Of a stretch of DNA of 6,281 nucleotides, positions 1 through 6,281 are shown one piece after another. Source of the DNA: an uncultured Cellvibrio sp. GTDB lineage: Bacteria > Pseudomonadota > Gammaproteobacteria > Pseudomonadales > Cellvibrionaceae. Below the pieces are notes generated by a model. It was given only the letters and a program-made list of their open reading frames with translations. It was not told where the DNA came from and searched no databases. Every line of letters begins with the position of its first letter. Position 1 is the stretch's first letter. The stretch covers positions 1-6,281 of the forward strand of contig CAMLRI010000141.1 of assembly GCA_946482385.1 (NCBI GenBank), given 5' to 3'. The position numbers and the translations under genes were made by a program.

Positions 1-1
1 G

Positions 2-112
2 GAACAGGTAATCACTGCATTGGATCATGGGCTGAATGTGGCTGAGTCAGCCGATGGCAGCCTGGTACTGAGTTGGCGACTCAGGTATATCCGGGCTTGC
101 CCTGTTATATGA
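2..112 (+). CDS. 3' end of an unrecognised gene (partial)
   Basis: An open frame enters from the left edge and ends at TGA 110-112, giving 36 residues that begin EQVITALDHG and end RACPVI. The piece mixes hydrophobic and charged residues (for example LVLSWRLRY) and reads like the end of a soluble domain, but I do not recognise a family. The other two forward frames also give only short stretches here, so the coding call rests on an uninterrupted, plausible C-terminus and on the same orientation as the genes downstream. The next gene starts 166 bp later, so the two may or may not share a transcript. The real gene lies mostly outside the window. Confidence 0.4.
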   Translation, partial: EQVITALDHGLNVAESADGSLVLSWRLRYIRACPVI

Positions 113-278
113 GCCCCTCTTTGTGGTTGGCATTTAAATCAACATTTCTCCTCTCATTGCTGGTATTTGCCCTGTTCTGATCTACCCTTAAACCTCTATT
201 TGATTGTTTTTTGTGCGACTGCTGTGCCGGGTTGATTGCCCGGTGCGGCCAAGGGACAGGGGTGGCAGGAGTTGGGTT
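113..278 (+). other. Spacer upstream of the hybrid kinase gene
   Basis: This stretch is AT-richer than its neighbours up to about base 230 and then G+C-rich up to the kinase start. The kinase frame is open back to a TTG at 204, but the strong ribosome binding site favours the ATG at 279. The 10-mer TTGCCCTGTT occurs at 97-106 and again at 167-176. I see no -35/-10 pair with good matches and normal spacing, and no hairpin followed by a T-run, so neither a promoter nor a terminator is called. Confidence 0.5.
267..271 (+). promoter_or_regulatory. Ribosome binding site fixing the kinase start
   Basis: AGGAG lies 7 nt before the ATG at 279, a near-ideal Shine-Dalgarno sequence. It decides the start in favour of 279 over the in-frame TTG at 204, which would add 25 residues rich in Arg and Cys that do not resemble a domain. 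The surrounding 12-mer GTGGCAGGAGTT (262-273) recurs exactly ahead of the amylase start. Confidence 0.8.
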
Positions 279-2324
279 ATGAGTGATAAGCCGGACGATA
301 CAGGGGCATTGCAGGCCAGGTTGCGCGAGCTGGAGGAGCACGAGCTGCGCTACCAGTACGCCATGGAAGCCAGCAACGATGGCCTGTGGGATTGGAACCT
401 GGGCAGCGACAAGATTTATTTCAGCCATAGCTTCCTGCGTTTGCTGGGTTACACCTATGAGGATTTGCCCGGCAACCTGGATACCCTCAAACAGTATTTT
501 GTTCACCCCGATGACCTGGATAACCTGCTGCAGGAGTTTGCGGTGGCGGTGGCTAACCGCCGCACCGCCCTGCAGTTGCAATACCGCATGCTCAAGCGCG
601 ATGGCACAGTGATTTGGGTGCATTCCCGCGCTGGCTTTTTTGAGCACGACAGCGCCGGCCGGGCCACCCGCTGTGTGGTGGTGAACAGCGATATCACCCA
701 GTTCATCCTGACCCAGCAGGAGTTGCTGCACGCCAAGGCCCAGGCCGACCGCGCCAGCAATATCAAAAGCGAGTTTTTGGCGCGGGTGAGCCACGAAATC
801 CGCACACCCATGAACGCCATCATCGGCCTGGGTTATTTGCTGCGGGACACCTCCCTGGACGAGCAGCAACAGAGCTACCTCACCAGCATCCACTCGGCGG
901 CGGATTCGCTGCTGCAGATCATTAACCAGCTGCTCGATTTTTCCAAAATTGAAGTGGGGCGGGTGATCCTCGAGCAGGCCCATTTCGATTTGCAGCTGCT
1001 GTTTGAAAAACTCACCCGCCTGTTTGAAATCAGCGCCCTGCATCGCCCGGTTGCCATTACCTACGACCTGGCGCCCGAGGTGCCGCGCTTTGTGCGCGGC
1101 GATGCCGGGCGTTTGGGGCAGGTGCTCAACCATCTGTTGAATAATGCCTTCCTGCACGCCGGTTGCGACCAGGTGGTGGTGCGGGTGCGGCGTTTGCTGC
1201 TGCCCGGTTTGGTGCTGGAGTTTGTGGTGGAGGATGCCGGTTGTGGCATGAGCGCCGAGCAGTTGCAGTGTTTGGAAACGCGCCTGTGCAGTCACCAGGA
1301 GCCGGGCGCCGCTGGCGGCGGTGGCCTGGCCATTTGCCAGCATCTGGTGGGCTTGATGGGCGGCGAGATGCATGTGGCGGCGACGCCCGGCGGCGGCTGC
1401 CGGGTTAGCTTTAGCGCCCGCTTTGAGCCGAGCCGCCTGGGCGACAATAAATTGCGCGAGCAATCGCGCAGCCTGGGCAATATCCGCGTGCTGGTGGTGG
1501 ATGACAACCGCATAGCGCGCACCATTTTGCTTTCCACCGCGCGCAGTTTGAAACTGGCGGTGGACGAGTGTAACCACCCATTGGCGGCGCTGGATAAAAT
1601 CCGCGCCGCCGATAGCCAGGGGCGCCCTTATCACCTGGTGCTGCTGGATTACCGCATGCCCCATGTGAATGGCCTGCAACTGACGGGGATGATCAAGAAT
1701 GATTTGTCGCTGCAGTATATGCCCCAGGTGTTTTTGATATCGGCTTACCAGCGCGATGAAATCAGCCACACAGATGCCAATGCCCTGCGCGTTGATGAAT
1801 TCCTCAGCAAACCGGTGAGCGAGTCGCGCCTGTTCGAGGCGGTGACCCGCGCCATTAACCGCGAGCCGCGCCTGCAGGCCATCAGCCCGCTGTTACAGGC
1901 AGGCGCCGAGCGCTTTGCGCTGTTGCACCAGGCGCGGGTGCTGGTGGTGGAGGACAACCTGGTCAACCAGCAGGTGATTTGCGGCATCCTGAAAAAACAA
2001 CAGGTGCAAACCCGGGTGGCGGGCAATGGCCGGGAGGCGCTGGAGCTGCTGGCCAGCGAACACTTTGATGCGGTGCTGATGGATTTGGAAATGCCGGTGA
2101 TGGATGGCCTGGAGGCCACCCTCAAAATCCGCGAGCGCTGGTCGGCAGGCGAGCTGCCGATCCTGGCGGTGACGGCCCAGGCCATGCGCGGCGACCGCGA
2201 GCGCTGCCTGGCGGCGGGCATGAATGGCTATTTATCCAAGCCGGTGAATCCGGAGTTGCTCTACACTAGTTTGGCGGAGGTACTCAGCCAGCCCAGTGAG
2301 CACCCCAGTAATTCTTCCGAGTAG
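279..2324 (+). CDS. Soluble hybrid sensor histidine kinase (PAS-HisKA-HATPase-REC-REC)
   Basis: The 681-aa protein senses a signal through a PAS domain, should autophosphorylate on His, and passes phosphate to Asp in two receiver domains. Domains in order: a PAS_3-like fold with PAC motif (about 20-145); a short helical linker; HisKA (about 162-228) with SHEIRTPMNAI, phospho-acceptor H172; HATPase (about 239-383) with N289, the G1 box D319-x-G321-x-G323 and a glycine run 346-349; REC1 (about 401-525) with D408/D409, phospho-acceptor D457, S488 and K511; REC2 (about 551-670) with E558/D559, D602, T632 and K654. No signal peptide or membrane segment is visible, so it should be cytosolic. There is no Hpt domain, so onward relay would need a separate Hpt protein. 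The N box lacks the usual Lys-Phe pair and the ATP lid is short. The start at 279 is chosen from the AGGAG at 267-271. cyaA follows 48 bp downstream. The architecture is certain; the signal and target are unknown. Confidence 0.93.
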   Translation: MSDKPDDTGALQARLRELEEHELRYQYAMEASNDGLWDWNLGSDKIYFSHSFLRLLGYTYEDLPGNLDTLKQYFVHPDDLDNLLQEFAVAVANRRTALQLQYRMLKRDGTVIWVHSRAGFFEHDSAGRATRCVVVNSDITQFILTQQELLHAKAQADRASNIKSEFLARVSHEIRTPMNAIIGLGYLLRDTSLDEQQQSYLTSIHSAADSLLQIINQLLDFSKIEVGRVILEQAHFDLQLLFEKLTRLFEISALHRPVAITYDLAPEVPRFVRGDAGRLGQVLNHLLNNAFLHAGCDQVVVRVRRLLLPGLVLEFVVEDAGCGMSAEQLQCLETRLCSHQEPGAAGGGGLAICQHLVGLMGGEMHVAATPGGGCRVSFSARFEPSRLGDNKLREQSRSLGNIRVLVVDDNRIARTILLSTARSLKLAVDECNHPLAALDKIRAADSQGRPYHLVLLDYRMPHVNGLQLTGMIKNDLSLQYMPQVFLISAYQRDEISHTDANALRVDEFLSKPVSESRLFEAVTRAINREPRLQAISPLLQAGAERFALLHQARVLVVEDNLVNQQVICGILKKQQVQTRVAGNGREALELLASEHFDAVLMDLEMPVMDGLEATLKIRERWSAGELPILAVTAQAMRGDRERCLAAGMNGYLSKPVNPELLYTSLAEVLSQPSEHPSNSSE

Positions 2325-2328
2325 CGGC

Positions 2329-2349
2329 AGCCCGGCGTTGCCCTGGGCT
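2329..2349 (+). other. Intercistronic hairpin between the kinase gene and cyaA
   Basis: AGCCCGG at 2329-2335 pairs with CCTGGGCT-side bases 2343-2349 to give a 7-bp stem (six Watson-Crick pairs and one G-U) with a 7-nt loop. It starts 5 nt after the kinase stop codon and ends 23 nt before the cyaA start. No T-run follows (the next bases are AACCCTATAG), so it does not look like an intrinsic terminator. It could act as a partial attenuator or as an mRNA processing or stability element. The structure is predicted by eye only. Confidence 0.4.
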
Positions 2350-2372
2350 AACCCTATAGATTCAGGCGCGGC

Positions 2373-5288
2373 ATGATCTCTACCCCTATTGATACCCCCC
2401 CGATCGACATTCACAGCATCGACGAGGGGCTGGACCGCAAGCTGCTAACGCGCCTCAAGCAGCGTTTCAGCCAGCTCAACGAGCAGCGCCTGGCCCGCGC
2501 CCTGGCCAGCTTGAGCGAGCGGCAGCAGCAGTTGCTGCAACTGTTGCCGCTGCTGTTTCACGTTAATCACCCCATGTTGCCCGGCTATGTATCTGCTGCT
2601 ACCCCGGCGCAGCTTTATGGCTATGAGCCGGATAAAGCCAGTTTGCGCCTGGCCAAAATCCTCGCCCGCAGTTTTACCTACAGCCGCGACATCAGCGACA
2701 AAACCCCCGGTATAGATGCGCTCTTTGTGATGGGCAGTGTGGGCAGTATCGCCCACAGCGACAGCAGCGACCTGGACATTTGGGTGTGCCACAACCCGGC
2801 ACTGGGCGCCGCCGCCCTGGGGGAGCTGGAGCGCAAATGCGAGCAGATCAGCCACTGGGCGGCGCAGCATGTGCACCTGGAGGTGCATTTTTTCCTGATG
2901 ACTGGCGAGGGCTTCCAAACCGGCCGCGCCGCGCGCCTGAGCAGCGAGGCAAGCGGCTCGGCCCAGCACTATTTGCTGCTCGACGAGTTTTACCGCACCG
3001 CCCTGTGGCTGGGGGGCAAGCTGCCGCTCTGGTGGTTTGTGCCCGTCACCCAGGAGCACAACTACCTGGAATACACCCGCACCCTGTTGCACAAACGCTT
3101 TATCAAGGCGGGCGAGGTGATCGACTTTGGCGGCCTGCCGGCGATCCCCGCCAACGAATATGTGGGCGCCGGTATTTGGCAGTTGTACAAGGCGATAGAT
3201 TCCCCCTACAAATCGGTACTCAAGTTGCTGCTGCTGGAGGTTTACGCCAGTGGCCTGGAGGGCGATGAGGCCAGGGCTGAACCCCTGGCGCTGAGCTTTA
3301 AGCGCGCCATCTACGCCGCCGAGCCAGATGCCGATGGGCTCGACCCCTATGTGATGGTGTACCGCCGGATCGAAGCCTACTTGCAGGCGCGCGACCAGGG
3401 CGAGCGCTTGGAACTGGTGCGCCGCTGTTTTTACTTTAAAGCCAATAAACCCCTGTCGCGCACCTCTGCCAGCGCCCAGCAATCCTGGCAGCGGCGGCTG
3501 CTCGCCAGCCTGGTGGGGGAATGGCAGTGGAACCCGCGCCTGCTCACCATGCTCGATAACCGCAGCTATTGGAAATCGCCCCATGTGATTGCCGAGCGCG
3601 CCCTGCTGGTAAATGAACTCAACCACAGCTACCGGCTGCTGAGCGACCTCAACAAGCAGCTGGGTTTGCAGGCGGCTATCAGCACCGACGAGCTGCTGAT
3701 CCTCGGGCGCAAACTCCACGCTGCCTTCGAGCGCAAGGCGGGCAAGGTGGAGTGGATCAACCCCGGCATATCGCGCGATCTGAGCGAACCGGCGCTGTGC
3801 CTGGTGCAGGGCGAGGGCGACCAGGGTTGGCAGCTGCTGCGCGGCAGCCAGCAGGATTTAAACCTGCGCTCGGTGGCGGTGGAGCCGATCCGCCGCGCGC
3901 GCAGTTTGGTGGAGCTGCTGCTCTGGTGCCAGGTAAATGGCTTGTTGCAGGCCGGCACCCGGGTGGATCTGCTCAGCCGCCACTACCAGCTCAGCAGTGT
4001 GCAAAAAAACCAATTGTTGCAGTGCCTGCAGCAGTGGCTGCCGGCGCCGCTGGTGCCCAGTCACCAGGCATTTACCACCAACTCCCAGGTGGAGCGGCTG
4101 CTGCTGTTGGTCAACCTGGGGGTGGAGCCGCAAGCCGAGCTGCACAAAAAAGGCATGCAGATGCTCAGCAGCCACAGCGACCCCCTGGGGTTTAGTGGCC
4201 TGCGCGACAATTTGGTGTTGAGTGTCGACCTGGTGCAGCTGAATTCCTGGGGCGAATTGGTGGTGCGCCACTTTCCCCAGGATGCGCTTGTCAATGCCCT
4301 GCTGCATTACCTGCGCCTGCTGCCACCGGGGCGCAACGGCAGCCTGCCGGAATTGAGCATTCGCTGTTTCAGCCAGGGGCAGGGCAGCAATATCGCCCAG
4401 CGCTTAAGCGAGCTGTGGCGCGACCTTATCGCCTGCTATTACAGCGGTGCGCGGCCGCCCGGCAGCCGCTATTTATTGCACATGGGCGATGAATATTTGT
4501 TGCTGCAATTTTTGCAGCGCCAGCCGCAAATTTATCGCTTTAAACAGCTGGACAAATTGCTGGAAAAACTCGCCCAGCCGCAATTGGAATTCAGCCCCCT
4601 GGTGGTGGATCGCTACGCCCTGCGCGACCACCCCCTGGCGGTGATCAGCCAGTGTGTAAAAAGCCCGGGGATCTATGTGTTTTTTCAGTTGGATGCCGAG
4701 CAGCGCCAGGCGCAGGTTATGGTGGTGGACGACAAGGGTTCGTTTATCCCCTTGCACAGCCAATACCACAGCGCCCACACCTTTTTAAAACCCCTGTTGG
4801 TGTTTATCCGCAACAGTGTGCAACACCAACAGTGGCAGGGCGAGCTTGGCAGCGCGGCACTGCTGGATCAGCTGCAAGTATTTGAGCTGGAAAGCGCCAA
4901 ATACCTATCGCCCCCGGGGTTGCGCGGCGCGGCTTTACAAGCGCGGCCACTGCCATTGCAATGGCCGCAGGCGCCGCTGCTAACCATCAAGGCAATTGCC
5001 GAAATGGATACAGGTGGCGATTTGAGCTACAGCATTTTTTGCGACGAGCGCGAGTTTTCGGCGCTGGCCTACGGCGACGAATTATTTGTGGCCGTGGCGC
5101 GCTATATTCTCCAGCGGCGCAATTCCGCCGAAGGCTATCCCTGCTATATCACCGATCTCGACCTTTCCCTCTGCCGCGACAGCATTGCCCAGCAAACTGG
5201 CCTGCAGCTCAGCCACTATTTGCGCATCAAAACCGAATTGGAAACCCGCTTGAACCAGGCTATGGCGCAAGCCATTCGCGAGCGCTAA
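2373..5288 (+). CDS. cyaA: Class I adenylate cyclase
   Basis: It makes cyclic AMP from ATP, the messenger sensed by CRP/Vfr-type regulators, and acts in the cytosol or at the inner face of the membrane. At 971 aa it is longer than the E. coli enzyme (848 aa). The catalytic polymerase-beta-like signature is clear at 121-137: G121-S122, then S132-D133-L-D135-I-W137, matching in spacing the E. coli catalytic residues as I recall them (S103, S113, D114, D116, W118). Further class I landmarks are LWWF at about 219-222, SPYKSVLKLLLLEVY (277-291), GLDPYVM with D324 (a candidate third metal-binding Asp), LVRRCFYFK (348-356) and LDNRSYWK (394-401). Residues 900-932 hold a YGDELF...YPCYITDLDLS block that I associate with pseudomonad-type enzymes; I do not see it in E. 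coli CyaA. ATG 2373 is the only good start, since an in-frame TAA lies at 2349-2351. The Shine-Dalgarno match is weak (AGGCG, 4 nt upstream). The N-terminus repeats Pro-Ile-Asp (residues 5-12). The 48-bp distance from the kinase gene suggests co-transcription. Confidence 0.96.
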   Translation: MISTPIDTPPIDIHSIDEGLDRKLLTRLKQRFSQLNEQRLARALASLSERQQQLLQLLPLLFHVNHPMLPGYVSAATPAQLYGYEPDKASLRLAKILARSFTYSRDISDKTPGIDALFVMGSVGSIAHSDSSDLDIWVCHNPALGAAALGELERKCEQISHWAAQHVHLEVHFFLMTGEGFQTGRAARLSSEASGSAQHYLLLDEFYRTALWLGGKLPLWWFVPVTQEHNYLEYTRTLLHKRFIKAGEVIDFGGLPAIPANEYVGAGIWQLYKAIDSPYKSVLKLLLLEVYASGLEGDEARAEPLALSFKRAIYAAEPDADGLDPYVMVYRRIEAYLQARDQGERLELVRRCFYFKANKPLSRTSASAQQSWQRRLLASLVGEWQWNPRLLTMLDNRSYWKSPHVIAERALLVNELNHSYRLLSDLNKQLGLQAAISTDELLILGRKLHAAFERKAGKVEWINPGISRDLSEPALCLVQGEGDQGWQLLRGSQQDLNLRSVAVEPIRRARSLVELLLWCQVNGLLQAGTRVDLLSRHYQLSSVQKNQLLQCLQQWLPAPLVPSHQAFTTNSQVERLLLLVNLGVEPQAELHKKGMQMLSSHSDPLGFSGLRDNLVLSVDLVQLNSWGELVVRHFPQDALVNALLHYLRLLPPGRNGSLPELSIRCFSQGQGSNIAQRLSELWRDLIACYYSGARPPGSRYLLHMGDEYLLLQFLQRQPQIYRFKQLDKLLEKLAQPQLEFSPLVVDRYALRDHPLAVISQCVKSPGIYVFFQLDAEQRQAQVMVVDDKGSFIPLHSQYHSAHTFLKPLLVFIRNSVQHQQWQGELGSAALLDQLQVFELESAKYLSPPGLRGAALQARPLPLQWPQAPLLTIKAIAEMDTGGDLSYSIFCDEREFSALAYGDELFVAVARYILQRRNSAEGYPCYITDLDLSLCRDSIAQQTGLQLSHYLRIKTELETRLNQAMAQAIRER

Positions 5289-5575
5289 ATATGGCTTGCT
5301 GGCGTATAGGCTGCGGCAAAAATTCTGATTTATTCGATATATGAAATGCCCATAAGCTTTACATTGAATACGTATGCATAAGGCTGTTTTTTGCGCGGTT
5401 TTATTTTTACTATGTTTCGGCTGTGGGGGTTTTAGCGGTTGTATCCCGCGGCAGGGAATAAGTAGCCAAGCGTAAACACAACAATAATTAGCACAACTAT
5501 TGGCAATCTTTATTCCGGCATTTCTGTGAAAAAATAATAACTCAAGAAAGAGCTTTAGGTCACAACCTGTTTTCC

Positions 5576-5695
5576 TCACCGGTTTACGGCTATACCCGCC
5601 GCAATTTGGTGAGCCATGAGCGGATGCATTTCATCCATTTCCTCAGCGCCGTGATTACCGGGCTTATCCAGCTTGCGGATTCGTGCGCCTGAAAA
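5576..5695 (-). other. Short minus-strand open frame in the G+C-richer island (doubtful)
   Basis: Reading the minus strand from 5695 to a TGA at 5578-5576 gives 39 open codons. The only early ATG (5638) leaves a 20-residue peptide ending IAAGIAVNR. The residue mix is protein-like and the stretch is visibly richer in G+C than its flanks, but no Shine-Dalgarno sequence with normal spacing precedes the ATG, and no family is recognised. On the plus strand the same stretch has a 22-codon frame (5624-5692). It could be a decayed gene fragment, a leader, an RNA element, or chance. I do not claim it is expressed. Confidence 0.15.
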
Positions 5696-5757
5696 TTACC
5701 AATAACAATAATTTTTTCCAATCAATCACCACCTCTGTTCACCCCTGAATAAGTGGC

Positions 5758-5762
5758 AGGAG
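5758..5762 (+). promoter_or_regulatory. Ribosome binding site of the amylase gene
   Basis: AGGAG is separated by five T residues from the ATG at 5768. It fixes the amylase start and agrees with the signal peptide that begins there. The context GTGGCAGGAGTT (5753-5764) is identical to the one ahead of the hybrid kinase gene. Confidence 0.8.
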
Positions 5763-5767
5763 TTTTT

Positions 5768-6281
5768 ATGTACGCAACAAAAATTCAAAAATCGGTAAAT
5801 CGTGTTCTGTCGCGCCTGGGTTTGGCGCTGGGCTTTACCCTGGCAACTATGCCGCTGGTGCAACAGGCCAGTGCGGATGTCATCATGCATGCGTTTGATA
5901 TGCATTATTCCGATGTGGCCGCCAAAGCCACGGAGATCAAAAACCTCGGTTACAAAGCTGTGTTGGTGGCGCCGCCCATTAAATCCAATTCCGGCAACCA
6001 AGCCTGGTGGCAGCGCTACCAGCCACAGGACCCGCGCGTTATCGACCACGCCCGTGGCAACAAGCAAAGCTTCCAAAGCATGGTGAATGCACTCAATGGC
6101 CAGGGCGTTGCGGTTTACGCGGATATAGTGCTCAACCACATGGCCAACGAGCGCTATGGCGCGACGGATTTCCCCGGCTCGGCAGCCCTTAGCACCTACG
6201 CCTCCAACACCACCTACTGGAACAACCAAAAATTATTTGGCGATTTAACCCAGGGTATTTTTGGTAGCTCGGATTTCAACC
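5768..6281 (+). CDS. Secreted alpha-amylase, GH13 family (5' part)
   Basis: The gene runs off the right edge; 171 codons are visible. The product should hydrolyse internal alpha-1,4 bonds of starch or glycogen outside the cytoplasm. Residues 1-36 form a Sec signal peptide: basic residues (K5, K8, R12, R16), a hydrophobic core at about 17-31 and an A34-S35-A36 cleavage site before D37, with no lipobox Cys. The mature part opens the TIM barrel with DVIMHAFD (37-44), then AWWQRYQPQD (79-88), which resembles the W-W-x-R-Y-Q-P segment of animal-type alpha-amylases, and conserved region I, D119-IVL-N123-H124, whose Asn usually binds calcium and whose His lines the active site. The catalytic Asp and Glu of regions II-IV lie beyond the window, so activity cannot be confirmed and any attached binding modules are unseen. 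The start is supported by AGGAG at 5758-5762. The long upstream gap suggests its own promoter. The GH13 subfamily is not assigned. Confidence 0.9.
   Translation, partial: MYATKIQKSVNRVLSRLGLALGFTLATMPLVQQASADVIMHAFDMHYSDVAAKATEIKNLGYKAVLVAPPIKSNSGNQAWWQRYQPQDPRVIDHARGNKQSFQSMVNALNGQGVAVYADIVLNHMANERYGATDFPGSAALSTYASNTTYWNNQKLFGDLTQGIFGSSDFN

Larger units (their letters stand above)
5289..5767 (+). other. Non-coding gap between cyaA and the amylase gene
   Basis: This 479-bp gap holds no supportable gene. It is mostly AT-rich (about one third G+C at 5461-5560 and 5691-5750), with an island of about 55% G+C at 5581-5690. T-rich runs at 5391-5396 and 5400-5408 lie downstream of cyaA, but no strong stem precedes them; an imperfect 6-bp stem (5296-5301 with 5314-5319, one G-U) is not followed by a T-run. 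No CRP-like TGTGA-N6-TCACA pair was found; TGTGA at 5525-5529 and TCACA at 5560-5564 are isolated half-sites. A 5-bp hairpin, GGATG/CATCC with a 5-nt loop, lies at 5622-5636. The amylase promoter must lie in this gap, but I cannot place it with confidence. Confidence 0.6.

Noticed and set aside
204..278. Kinase start at TTG 204
   Set aside because: It adds 25 residues without domain character, while ATG 279 has AGGAG at 7 nt spacing.
105..1769. 554-codon open frame on the minus strand across the kinase gene
   Set aside because: It is in exact codon register with the kinase, so each antisense stop would need a TTA, CTA or TCA codon in the kinase, all rare in this G+C-rich gene. The product is rich in His, Gln and Ala, as expected from complementing Leu, Val and Ala codons, and has no domain.
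2445..3719. 424-codon minus-strand open frame, and similar ones at 3858-4307 and 4473-4778, across cyaA
   Set aside because: Same codon-register shadow effect; the real gene on the plus strand has clear class I cyclase motifs throughout.
5296..5319. Possible terminator just after cyaA
   Set aside because: The stem is only 6 bp with a G-U pair and a 12-nt loop, and it is followed by AAAATTCTG rather than a T-run.
5500..5538. Sigma-70 promoter from TTGGCA (5500) and AATAAT (5533)
   Set aside because: The spacer would be 27 bp, well outside the usual 16-18 bp.
5520..5570. CRP site upstream of the amylase
   Set aside because: TGTGA and TCACA half-sites are present but far from the 6-bp spacing needed for a palindromic site.
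5082..5579. 165-codon minus-strand open frame spanning the end of cyaA and the gap
   Set aside because: Its C-terminal part is the antisense shadow of conserved cyaA coding sequence and its N-terminal part comes from AT-rich non-coding DNA. It has no recognised domain.
5726..6229. 167-codon minus-strand open frame opposite the amylase
   Set aside because: It is in codon register with the amylase, which has a signal peptide, conserved region I and a good ribosome binding site.

Overview
The window looks like chromosomal DNA of a gammaproteobacterium. The best guess is a polysaccharide-degrading member of the Cellvibrionaceae/Pseudomonadales (Cellvibrio or a relative). Three things support this: a class I adenylate cyclase, a fold family typical of gammaproteobacteria, whose C-terminal tail resembles the pseudomonad type; a secreted GH13 alpha-amylase; and G+C-rich coding sequence with AT-rich spacers. 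The genus is inference from protein character, not from a database match.

Layout, all genes on the + strand: (1) bases 2-112, the last 36 codons of an unrecognised gene; (2) a 166-bp spacer; (3) 279-2324, a soluble hybrid sensor histidine kinase (PAS - HisKA - HATPase - REC - REC, 681 aa) with a strong Shine-Dalgarno sequence; (4) a 48-bp spacer holding a 7-bp hairpin; (5) 2373-5288, cyaA, class I adenylate cyclase (971 aa); (6) a 479-bp non-coding gap, mostly AT-rich, with one G+C-richer island at about 5576-5695; (7) 5768 to the end, the first 171 residues of a secreted alpha-amylase that runs off the window.

The kinase and cyaA are close enough to be co-transcribed. This would place a cytosolic signal sensor and the cAMP-producing enzyme in one transcriptional unit. 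The amylase has its own leader, a long upstream gap and a strong ribosome binding site, so it is probably transcribed separately. A cAMP/CRP link between cyaA and the amylase is biologically plausible, but I found no convincing CRP site in the gap.

No tRNA, rRNA, CRISPR array, insertion sequence or obviously new system is visible. The most interesting points are the kinase-cyclase pairing, the divergent ATP-binding site of the kinase, the weak translation signal and intercistronic hairpin ahead of cyaA, and the composition island in the cyaA-amylase gap.
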